From NCBI RefSeq assembly GCF_006542335.1, contig NZ_CP032485.1, positions 591,501 to 655,500 on the forward strand: DNA of 64,000 nucleotides, in the 5' to 3' direction. The DNA is from Neokomagataea tanensis. Its GTDB lineage: Bacteria > Pseudomonadota > Alphaproteobacteria > Acetobacterales > Acetobacteraceae. A program made the translations under genes and the position numbers. Positions 9,702 through 17,306 of the stretch are shown piece by piece; position 1 is the stretch's first letter, and each line of letters opens with the position of its first letter. Below the pieces are notes generated by a model. The model worked only from the letters and a program-made list of their open reading frames with translations, was not told where the DNA came from and ran no database searches.

Positions 9702-10799
9702 TCACCACGTCGCCCGGCGTGGTGCGCTGTGATACGCTGCTAAACGCAGCGTATCACGCTCTGCCAACGCCCCCTGAACGCCGAAAAGGCTCAAGGCTCT
9801 CTCCCGCGCAGATTTTCCTAATTCCATCCGCAATTGTTCATCACACAAGCACTTACGCAGGGCATCTTCAAACGCGTCCGGTTCATCTGGATCGGCATAA
9901 AGGCCTGTATCACCCACAACATCAGGTAATGCACCGTTACGTGATGCAATGACCGCGCACCCACACACCATCGCCTCTAATGCCGTCATGCCAAATGGCT
10001 CAGACCAGCGGCTTGGTACAACCGCGATGCTTGCCTCCGCCATGAGCTGCATGACCTCTGCATGAAGTTTATAACCCAACATCTTCACCCCTGCTTTTTC
10101 AGCATCCGGACGAAGCTTTGCTAAGAAGGGCGTTTCGGGTGTGTCGGCCCCAAAACGGTCCGCCCCGACGATAACTGCCTCCCATTCGGGGAATGCGGCT
10201 TTTACATTCCCCCAAGCACGCACAAACGCGTCAACGCCCTTATCAGCTACGACGCGTCCGGCAAATATCACCAAAGGCCGCCGCTCTACACCTTGGGGAG
10301 CAACACTTGGGTCAATGACGTTATGCTGAATTTCAACATTACGCCCACTATCAGTACCCTCAAGGTAACGGCGTGCCACCCACTGGGATACGCCACAAAC
10401 CTGCATAACCTCCAACGTATGCTTTCTAAGCTTAGGTGAGGTCAGACCCCTCATAGTTTGTGGATCATTATGGATCACAAGCCGTACCGGTACGAATTTC
10501 GCCAATACACGCGCCAAACCCGGCCTGTTATGCACTTCCACCACATCAGGCTGAAGTTTGCGCACAGCACGGAGGCACCCCAAAACGTACCTCCAACGCG
10601 GCAAAAAAGGCATAAACAGTTCAGGTGCTGCTACAAATGTCCCGCCCGGCAACGGTTCCCCGCCGATTTTGCGCCCGAGGATACAATCGCTTTTGTTTGC
10701 TAAACGGCTGACGAGGAGTGCGATAGATCCGGCGGCGCCCACATCGTAGCTCTCCTTTGGGGGAAGAATTGTCAAAACCCGTGGAAAACTGCCGAACAT
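9702..10799 (-). CDS. Glycosyltransferase family 4
   Basis: This 365-residue GT-B glycosyltransferase has an acceptor-binding N-terminal half and a nucleotide-sugar-binding C-terminal half. The donor site is seen as LVIFAGRVVADKGVDAF around residue 185 and the family EX7E motif in SEPFGMTALEAMVCGCAVIAS. There are no membrane segments, so it acts at the cytosolic face. The likely pathway is lipopolysaccharide or exopolysaccharide assembly. It lies 7 bp from the convergent aldo/keto reductase and has no obvious operon partners, so acceptor and donor remain unknown. Confidence 0.87.
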   Translation of the reverse strand: MFGSFPRVLTILPPKESYDVGAAGSIALLVSRLANKSDCILGRKIGGEPLPGGTFVAAPELFMPFLPRWRYVLGCLRAVRKLQPDVVEVHNRPGLARVLAKFVPVRLVIHNDPQTMRGLTSPKLRKHTLEVMQVCGVSQWVARRYLEGTDSGRNVEIQHNVIDPSVAPQGVERRPLVIFAGRVVADKGVDAFVRAWGNVKAAFPEWEAVIVGADRFGADTPETPFLAKLRPDAEKAGVKMLGYKLHAEVMQLMAEASIAVVPSRWSEPFGMTALEAMVCGCAVIASRNGALPDVVGDTGLYADPDEPDAFEDALRKCLCDEQLRMELGKSARERALSLFGVQGALAERDTLRLAAYHSAPRRATW

Positions 10800-10991
10800 A
10801 TTACGCGACCTTACTCTCGGTTCAATGCGTCCTTCCTATACTGCCCCTCGACGGACAGTAAGAGACTTTCGTGTTTTCAACGCTTCAAAGCCCCTTGAGT
10901 CTAACGCATATTTCCCTCACATCTGGCACATTCTCATGTCAGAGCTCTGCTCTGCGCCTCTACACTTGTTTTTTGAGGGCATTACACCGCC

Positions 10992-12098
10992 ATGAAAATC
11001 AACGGCACAGCCTACCGCAGCCTTTGGCGCCCCACGGATGACAACCGCAGCATCCGTATCTTCGACCAAACGCGCTTTCCGTGGGAAGTTGAAATTCTGG
11101 CATTGCGGGATGAAAACGCCGTGGCCCACGCCATTCGCAGCATGCAGGTGCGTGGCGCCCCACTCATCGGTGCAGTCGCCGCTTACGGATTGATTTTTGC
11201 AATCCAAAAAGACGCTTCAGATGACGCCCTCAAAGCCGCAGCAGATATGCTGGTCGAAACCCGCCCAACAGCTATTAACCTTCGTTGGGCTATTGAGCGG
11301 ATGGTCAAACACCTGCTTACCCTACCTGTAGAAGAACGCGTTGCCGCCGGATATGCGGAGGCGGATGCGCTGTGTGACGAAGACGTTGCCGTCAACGAAG
11401 CCATTGGCCGCCATGGCTTAGAACTCATCCGCCAAGCATGGAAAGCCAAGGGCGAGCAAGGCACAGTCAACGTGCTCACGCACTGTAATGCGGGCTGGAT
11501 CGCTACGGTTGATTGGGGCACCGCCCTCGCCCCAATTTATATGGCCCATGACGAAGGCATCCCAGTGCATGTCTGGGTAGATGAGACGCGCCCCCGCAAC
11601 CAAGGCAGCCTGCTCACAGCGTTTGAACTCGGCAGCCACGGCGTTGCCCATACGGTTATCGCGGATAATGCCGGTGGCCACTACATGCAGGCTGGAAAGG
11701 TTGACCTCGTTATCGTCGGCACCGATCGCGTCACCGCACAAGGCGACGTAGCTAACAAAATTGGCACTTACCTGAAAGCACTCGCCGCGCACGATAACAA
11801 CGTGCCGTTCTGGGTTGCTCTGCCCTCCTCTACCATCGACTGGCGCGTGCGCGACGGGGTAAAGGAAATTCCGATCGAAGAACGTAGCGCAGAAGAAGTG
11901 CTCTATGTCACAGGCATAGATGACACCAACACCCCGAGCCGGGTTCGAGTTGCACCCCCTGCGAGCACTGGCGCGAATCCCGCTTTCGACGTTACCCCCG
12001 CACGCCTCGTCACGGGGCTGATAACCGAGCGTGGCTGCTGCGATGCTTCAGAAGAAGGGCTCAGAAGTCTTTTCCCCTTAGACAGCACAACCGTCTGA
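10992..12098 (+). CDS. mtnA: S-methyl-5-thioribose-1-phosphate isomerase
   Basis: This enzyme converts 5-methylthioribose-1-phosphate to the ribulose form in methionine salvage. The 368 residues carry the family signatures: MQVRGAPLIGAVAAYG near 52-66, the catalytic-loop Cys in VLTHCNAG (C165), and the general acid Asp in VGTDRVTAQGDVANKIGTY (D245). Length matches MtnA rather than eIF2B alpha. It appears alone, with none of the other salvage genes (mtnK, mtnB, mtnC, mtnD) in this window. Confidence 0.95.
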   Translation: MKINGTAYRSLWRPTDDNRSIRIFDQTRFPWEVEILALRDENAVAHAIRSMQVRGAPLIGAVAAYGLIFAIQKDASDDALKAAADMLVETRPTAINLRWAIERMVKHLLTLPVEERVAAGYAEADALCDEDVAVNEAIGRHGLELIRQAWKAKGEQGTVNVLTHCNAGWIATVDWGTALAPIYMAHDEGIPVHVWVDETRPRNQGSLLTAFELGSHGVAHTVIADNAGGHYMQAGKVDLVIVGTDRVTAQGDVANKIGTYLKALAAHDNNVPFWVALPSSTIDWRVRDGVKEIPIEERSAEEVLYVTGIDDTNTPSRVRVAPPASTGANPAFDVTPARLVTGLITERGCCDASEEGLRSLFPLDSTTV

Positions 12099-12214
12099 GC
12101 GGGAAACCAACAGACCATCTTGACGCTATAGGGGTGTTGCCGTGCACAATACGGCCCACCCCACACCACATGACGCCGCCGCGTATGGGTCCACACGCCG
12201 CAGAGAGGATTACT

Positions 12215-13162
12215 GTGACACCGTCACCTACATTCCGTTTTATCTCAACGCGGTTGCCAACGCGTGCTGCCTCCATCAGCCTCGGTAGCTTGCTTGCTCT
12301 CAGCGCATGCGCTGAACAACAACCCACGCCACGCAGCACGCCTGAGCAAACTCCGACAGCTCAATACGCGAATGGCAGCATTGGGCCCGTGGGCTATGAC
12401 CCGCACGTTCCGGATTTTGCCAGCCGCAATTTTGAGCCTTTTAATCGTCAGGATGTCGCGGCCATCGCCATGCGTGAATGGCGCATGTTCGGCTCCGCCG
12501 TTGCTGATGATGACCCAGAAAACCGCTCGGACGCCAGTGACCCTGCCCTCAAGCCAGAACGGATTCCTGGTCTATGGCAGCGCGTAGGTGAATATTGGTG
12601 GATCGGGCAGGACCCTTCGGAGACAGAAGTCAGCTGGACGGGTAAAACCAACGCCGAGGGGCGCCGCTTTGCCCCAGAAAATGACGCCCGTTATGCTTGG
12701 TCCGCAGCTTTCATCTCCTACGTCATGCGCGTGGCGGGTGCCAATGAACGCTTTCCCTATTCGCCCAACCATTCAACTTACATCAATGCTGCAGCTAGCG
12801 GGCAGTTTAGCGGCCTGACTGCTCACGCCCCCGGCAGTTACGCCCCAAAAATCGGGGACCTTGTCTGCGTTGGCCGTGGGCACAGCCGATCAGTAACCTT
12901 CTCCATGTTGCCAACGAGCTATGGCTTCCCCGCTCATTGCGGAATCGTCACAGCCACGGGACAAAATGCCCAGCCTTTCGGAAACGAGCTGAGCATCATT
13001 GGTGGCAACGTGGACGATACTGTGGCTCTAACCCACGTGCCGACGGACTCAACAGGGCAAGTCGCGGACCAGACAGGGCACAGCTACGACAGCCGTTACC
13101 CTTGGTGCGCTGTGCTCGAAGTCCGCTACGATGCAGATCAGGAACCCGACAGCGGGCGGTGA
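12215..13162 (+). CDS. DUF2272 lipoprotein
   Basis: This is a predicted outer-membrane or periplasmic lipoprotein of about 315 residues. I take the GTG at 12215 as the start because AGAGAGGA lies just upstream and the result is a good lipoprotein signal (basic N-terminus, then SLLALSAC lipobox); the ATG-initiated extension would bury this. The mature part matches DUF2272, whose conserved block includes DARYAWSAAFISYVMRVAGA and PKIGDLVCVGRG, reminiscent of NlpC/CHAP-type hydrolases with His in FPAHCGIV. The exact activity is not established. Its last 25 bp overlap the convergent rhodanese gene. Confidence 0.78.
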   Translation: MTPSPTFRFISTRLPTRAASISLGSLLALSACAEQQPTPRSTPEQTPTAQYANGSIGPVGYDPHVPDFASRNFEPFNRQDVAAIAMREWRMFGSAVADDDPENRSDASDPALKPERIPGLWQRVGEYWWIGQDPSETEVSWTGKTNAEGRRFAPENDARYAWSAAFISYVMRVAGANERFPYSPNHSTYINAAASGQFSGLTAHAPGSYAPKIGDLVCVGRGHSRSVTFSMLPTSYGFPAHCGIVTATGQNAQPFGNELSIIGGNVDDTVALTHVPTDSTGQVADQTGHSYDSRYPWCAVLEVRYDADQEPDSGR

Positions 13163-13530
13163 GCCGACGGCAACCCAGACGCTTTCCAGCCTGTCCCGGG
13201 CCCATGCTTATCTTCGAAGCCATCTGCAATGTTTGTGACGTGCTTATAGCCTAAATGTTCAGCGACCATGCTGGCATGATGTGAGCGCATACCAGAGCGG
13301 CACAAAAACAGTACTGGCTGAGCAAGGTCAGGCACGGCTTGGGTCAGGCCCGTGACGAACGCGTCTTCCTGATCTGGCTGCCAAGTCAGGCACACCATTG
13401 GGCATGGTAGGTTTTCTGCGTCTGGCAGGCCGATCAGCTGCCATTCCTGAGGCGTCCGTACATCTATCAGAACAGGTGTTGGTTCTTGAGATAAGCGCGC
13501 CCAAGCCTGCTTCGCTGTCAGAATATTCAT
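13138..13530 (-). CDS. Rhodanese-like protein
   Basis: This 130-residue single-domain rhodanese carries sulfur as a persulfide on its active-site cysteine. The CDC25-like entry motif VLIDVRTPQEW (residues 20-30) and the active loop LFLCRSGMRS with C77 are intact. It is cytosolic. Its C-terminus overlaps the end of the convergent DUF2272 gene by 25 bp. It faces the divergent cysteine synthase gene across a 108-bp spacer, which suggests a shared role in sulfur metabolism. Confidence 0.88.
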   Translation of the reverse strand: MNILTAKQAWARLSQEPTPVLIDVRTPQEWQLIGLPDAENLPCPMVCLTWQPDQEDAFVTGLTQAVPDLAQPVLFLCRSGMRSHHASMVAEHLGYKHVTNIADGFEDKHGPGTGWKASGLPSAHRPLSGS

Positions 13531-13555
13531 GCCTCTTCCTCATCTCCACAAAAAA

Positions 13556-13610
13556 CGCTCTAATTGGAGCGAACATACCATTGGTCAGGCCAGTAAACCA
13601 CGTTCGTGGT
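13556..13610. promoter_or_regulatory. Two palindromes in the rhodanese/cysteine synthase divergent promoter
   Basis: The divergent spacer holds a near-perfect 16-bp palindrome at 13556-13571 (CGCTCTAA/TTGGAGCG, one mismatch) and a perfect one at 13597-13610 (ACCACG-TT-CGTGGT). Either could be an operator for a dimeric regulator. No known consensus was recognised. Confidence 0.4.
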
Positions 13611-13638
13611 CACAACCAACACAGTCAGGAGTGACAGT

Positions 13639-14679
13639 ATGACCGACAAGGCTTCTCAGCACCACCGCCCGCTCGGCTGGACACATGCCGCATCAGGCAT
13701 GATTGACGCCATCGGAGGAACCCCACTGATACGCCTGCGTCGTGCATCAGAAGAAACTGGCTGCGACATTTACGGCAAAGCCGAATTCATGAACCCCGGT
13801 GGCTCCGTCAAGGACCGCGCGGCTCTGGCTATTATACAGGACGCCTTTGCCAAAGGCTTACTCAAACCCGGCGGAACCGTGGTTGAGGGTACAGCAGGTA
13901 ATACTGGCATTGGTCTAACGCTTGTGGCCCAAGCCTTGGGCTGCAAGGCCACCATTGTCGTGCCCGAGACACAAAGCCGGGAGAAGCTCGACTTCCTGAG
14001 AATGATTGGGGCTGACCTGCGCCTTGTGCCGGCCAAACCCTACCGTGACCCCGGTAATTACGTTCATTTTTCACGCCGCCTTGCGGAAGAAACGGGCGCT
14101 TTCTGGGCCAATCAATTCGACAACACTGCAAATCGTGAGGGCCACCGCACGACAACCGCCGTTGAAATCTGGGAACAAACACAAGGAAAAGTGGATGCCT
14201 TTACCTGTGCTTGTGGCACGGGCGGCACTTTGGCGGGCATAGCCCTTGGCCTGCGCGACCAAGCACAAATTGCTGGCAAGACTGCACCGCGAATTGTCCT
14301 CGCTGATCCGGAAGGCTCAGGCCTTTATGGATGGGTAAAGGAAAATGATCTTTCCATCGCAGGAGGTTCCATCACGGAAGGAATTGGCCAATCCCGCGTG
14401 ACAGCGAATCTAGATGGTTGCGCCCCTGACGATGCAGAACGTATTCCGGATGCAGAAGCATTAGAACATGTTTTTGCCCTAACAGCCGATGAAGGCATCT
14501 CGCTCGGAGGTTCCTCGGGCATAAATATTGCTTCTGCAGTGCGAACTGCAAGAAAGCTTGGTCCCGGACATACGATTGTTACAATTCTGTGCGATGGAGG
14601 ATCACGCTACCAATCGAAGCTCTTTAACCCCGAGTTTCTTCGCGCCAAAAACCTGCCCGTTCCACACTGGTTGGCTTAG
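13639..14679 (+). CDS. cysK: Cysteine synthase (O-acetylserine sulfhydrylase family)
   Basis: This is a PLP-dependent fold-type II enzyme making cysteine from O-acetylserine and sulfide in the cytosol. The start at 13639 follows CAGGAGTGACAGT and gives 346 residues. The PLP lysine is K58 in MNPGGSVKDRAAL. The phosphate-binding loop (EGTAGNTGIGLT and TCACGTGGTLAGIA) and substrate loop (SLGGSSGINIASAV) are intact. It is somewhat longer than E. coli CysK because of an extended C-terminal tail ending NPEFLRAKNLPVPHW, as in alphaproteobacterial forms. A cystathionine beta-synthase-like role is possible but less likely without a partner lyase nearby. Confidence 0.92.
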   Translation: MTDKASQHHRPLGWTHAASGMIDAIGGTPLIRLRRASEETGCDIYGKAEFMNPGGSVKDRAALAIIQDAFAKGLLKPGGTVVEGTAGNTGIGLTLVAQALGCKATIVVPETQSREKLDFLRMIGADLRLVPAKPYRDPGNYVHFSRRLAEETGAFWANQFDNTANREGHRTTTAVEIWEQTQGKVDAFTCACGTGGTLAGIALGLRDQAQIAGKTAPRIVLADPEGSGLYGWVKENDLSIAGGSITEGIGQSRVTANLDGCAPDDAERIPDAEALEHVFALTADEGISLGGSSGINIASAVRTARKLGPGHTIVTILCDGGSRYQSKLFNPEFLRAKNLPVPHWLA

Positions 14680-14686
14680 GCACTAA

Positions 14687-14719
14687 GTGGAGCATAGTAC
14701 CGAGGTGCTATCGCTCCAC
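14687..14719 (+). terminator. Stem-loop after cysteine synthase
   Basis: GTGGAGC-ATAG pairs with CTAT-C-GCTCCAC across a 10-base loop right after the cysK stop. There is no T run, so it may be a terminator or an RNA-stabilising hairpin. Confidence 0.42.
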
Positions 14720-14766
14720 CCAACAAGAAGCCACGGACGAGAGAGGCCTATTTAAGAGAGACTAAC

Positions 14767-15492
14767 ATGGCGACCGAAACCCTGCCGCACCTGCTCGTTA
14801 TCGATGATGACCGTGAAATCCGTGAACTGCTCACGAAGTTTTTAGAGCGCAATCATTTTCGTGTCACAGCCGCGCGCGATGGTCGTGAAGCACGTAAGGC
14901 TTGGTCCGCTGGCCATTACCAACTGATCGTCCTTGATCTGATGCTGCCGGGCGAAAGCGGCCTTGAGCTCGCGCGTTGGCTCCGCTCACAAGATAATATT
15001 CCCATTATCATGCTCACAGCCATGAGCGATGAAACAGACCGCATTATCGGCCTAGAATTCGGCGCAGACGACTATGTGCCAAAACCATTCAACCCACGCG
15101 AGCTTCTGGCACGCATCCGGGCCGTCCTGCGCCGTACAACCGAAACCAGCGAACAGCGCCAAGCTGCTGACACACGCAAACTCCATTTTGCGGGATGGGT
15201 ACTGGATCCGGTGCGTCGTCGCCTGATCAACCCTCAAGGCGCTGAAGTACCGCTGACAGGCGGTGAGTACGACCTGCTTATGGCGCTTCTGGACCGCGCA
15301 AACCGCGTCCTGACACGCGACATGCTGCTCGAATTGTTGCGTGGCCGCCAAGCTGGTCCGTTTGACCGCGCCATTGACGTCGCAGTCAGCCGCCTGCGCC
15401 GCAAGCTCGAAGATGACGGACGCAACGCTCAGGTTATCAAGACTGTACGCGGTGGTGGGTACGTCCTCGCAGCTGAAGTAGAGCGCGCCTAA
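14767..15492 (+). CDS. OmpR-family response regulator
   Basis: This 241-residue response regulator has an N-terminal receiver and a C-terminal winged-helix DNA-binding domain. In the receiver, the acidic pocket is VIDDDRE, the phospho-acceptor is D57 in IVLDLMLPGESG, and the conserved lysine is in DDYVPKPFNP. The effector domain from about residue 140 includes LTGGEYDLLMALLDRANRVLTRDMLLELLRG and ends VKTVRGGGYVL, typical of OmpR/PhoB. It is followed after 5 bp by its sensor kinase, so the two form one operon. Its regulon is not visible from sequence. Confidence 0.95.
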   Translation: MATETLPHLLVIDDDREIRELLTKFLERNHFRVTAARDGREARKAWSAGHYQLIVLDLMLPGESGLELARWLRSQDNIPIIMLTAMSDETDRIIGLEFGADDYVPKPFNPRELLARIRAVLRRTTETSEQRQAADTRKLHFAGWVLDPVRRRLINPQGAEVPLTGGEYDLLMALLDRANRVLTRDMLLELLRGRQAGPFDRAIDVAVSRLRRKLEDDGRNAQVIKTVRGGGYVLAAEVERA

Positions 15493-15497
15493 AACTT

Positions 15498-17186
15498 ATG
15501 CGCCTGCTTCCCTCCTCCCTTGTTACCCGCACAAGCCTGTTGCTGATTGTTGGGCTCGCCATCGTTGAACTGACGAGCCTTTTCATCCACGCGATGGACC
15601 GTCTCGATACAACGGAGCGGGCGGAGCTGCATAACTACCAACTCCAGACCTTCACAATTTACTGCACCTTTGCACAAGCTGACCCGGATGACCGGGCAGC
15701 TTTGCTAAAGGAACTCAACCTGCCTGATAATTTGACAGTTCTGCTGCTCAAAAAACCAGACCCGAACGTCCCCAACCATCCTATCCCTCTACCGGGCCGT
15801 AACTTCCCTGCACCGGGAAACCGTCTGGACGGTCGCGCTGATGAGCGCTTCCAGTCCAACGCGCCTCTTTTTAATGGACCACCACCAGGAATGGGCATGG
15901 AAATGCCCCGCCCTGAAAACATGCCAATGCCTGACAATATGCAGGCGCCTCAGGGAAACTCTCCCATGCGGCAGGAGAACTCTGCTCCACCGCGATATCC
16001 GTTCCCTGATCAGGACTGGCATGGGCCAGCCCCTCAAAACGATAATTCTGGCGGCCCGTTCATGCCGTCTCCGCCGAACGGTCAGCGTCCGGAGGAAATG
16101 GAATCACAACCCAACTTTATCCACTCCCCCCCGCGTGAGACGCCACTCCTCATTCGGTGGGCGCTACTGCCGCGTGCGCTTTACCCGCTGGATGCCCAAG
16201 GCGGCAGCATTTTACGGACACGCTCAACATCACTCCTGCTGCCGGATGGCAAAACCTGGGTCGTTGTAAGACTGACCCTGGACCTGCCAAATCCCTTTGG
16301 TACACCCGGCACGGTCATTGCGTTCCTAATCACCTCTTTGGTGGGCAGTACGCTGATTGTATGGTCCATTCGCCGGATGATGGCACCCGTGGAAACGTTG
16401 GCAAGCGCAGCGGAGGCCTTGGGGCGAGACATGAACAGCAGCGCTGCCTCCCTACCGGAGACAGGCCCGTCCGAACTGCAACGCGCTTCGATCGCCTTCA
16501 ACACAATGGCACGGCGGATCCAGCGTTTCGTCACCGATCGTACGCTCATGCTCACAGCGATCGGCCATGATCTACGCACGCCAATTACGCGCCTTAAACT
16601 CCGCGCTGAATTCATTGACGACGATGAACTGCGTACAAAAGTGCTCGCCGATCTGGACGAAATGGAAGCCATGGTTTCCTCCACCCTCGCCTTTGGTCGT
16701 GACAGTTCGGCGAACGAGCCTCTCGTCTCGCTTGACCTGCGCGCACTGCTTGAAACCATCGTTGACGAAGCTATCGAGAGCCAGCCTCAAAAAGCCGACT
16801 CTTTGCACTTCACTCCACCCAACAGCCCAGTAGAAATCCGTGCGCGTTCCGTTGCTTTAAAGCGCGCCCTGAATAACTTGATTCTAAACGCCCTCAAATA
16901 TGGCGGCAGTGCAATTGTGACTCTCACTCTGCAAAATACGGGTAAGAAGCAAGGGCGACATGTTAGAATTTTGATTGAGGATAACGGCCCCGGACTATCC
17001 GGTGACGACTTGGAGCGAGTTTTCGAGCCCTTTTTCCGAACCGAAGCGAGCAGAAACTGTGAAACAGGCGGTACCGGCCTCGGCCTGTCTATCGCCCGGA
17101 CTATTTTGCGTGGCCAAGGCGGAGATGTCTATTTGGAGAACCGTAAAGAAGGCGGCCTACGCGCAGTGGTTACACTCGCCCTTTAA
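15498..17186 (+). CDS. Sensor histidine kinase with Met/Pro-rich periplasmic domain
   Basis: This 562-residue inner-membrane kinase is the partner of the upstream regulator. It has a first membrane segment at about 12-30, a large periplasmic region to about 270, a second membrane segment at 271-290, a HAMP linker (291-345), the phospho-acceptor H357 in AIGHDLRTP, and an ATPase domain with EDNGPG and GGTGLGLSIAR. The unusual part is residues 125-205, which are very rich in Pro, Met, Asn and Gln, including GMGMEM and NMPMPDNM. Closely spaced Met residues of this kind bind Cu(I) in copper-handling proteins, so metal sensing is an attractive but untested idea. The C7 run at 16126-16132 is in frame. 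Confidence 0.93.
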   Translation: MRLLPSSLVTRTSLLLIVGLAIVELTSLFIHAMDRLDTTERAELHNYQLQTFTIYCTFAQADPDDRAALLKELNLPDNLTVLLLKKPDPNVPNHPIPLPGRNFPAPGNRLDGRADERFQSNAPLFNGPPPGMGMEMPRPENMPMPDNMQAPQGNSPMRQENSAPPRYPFPDQDWHGPAPQNDNSGGPFMPSPPNGQRPEEMESQPNFIHSPPRETPLLIRWALLPRALYPLDAQGGSILRTRSTSLLLPDGKTWVVVRLTLDLPNPFGTPGTVIAFLITSLVGSTLIVWSIRRMMAPVETLASAAEALGRDMNSSAASLPETGPSELQRASIAFNTMARRIQRFVTDRTLMLTAIGHDLRTPITRLKLRAEFIDDDELRTKVLADLDEMEAMVSSTLAFGRDSSANEPLVSLDLRALLETIVDEAIESQPQKADSLHFTPPNSPVEIRARSVALKRALNNLILNALKYGGSAIVTLTLQNTGKKQGRHVRILIEDNGPGLSGDDLERVFEPFFRTEASRNCETGGTGLGLSIARTILRGQGGDVYLENRKEGGLRAVVTLAL

Positions 17187-17220
17187 ACGCCTAACGCTGA
17201 ACGGAAGAATTCTGCACATA

Positions 17221-17258
17221 GGCTGAGCTTTATTGACAAAAACAGATAAAGCTCAGCC
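17221..17258 (+). terminator. 13-bp perfect inverted repeat after the sensor kinase
   Basis: GGCTGAGCTTTAT and its exact reverse complement are separated by 12 bases, 34 bp after the kinase stop. No T run follows. It is probably the operon terminator or a processing hairpin. Confidence 0.5.
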
Positions 17259-17306
17259 CGCAACTCATCGCACCGGAACCACGTACAAAAGATTTCGCTA
17301 AGCACA

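Noticed and set aside
12134..12214. N-terminal extension of the DUF2272 protein from the upstream ATG
   Set aside because: It would hide a clear lipoprotein signal, and the GTG at 12215 has a much better ribosome site.
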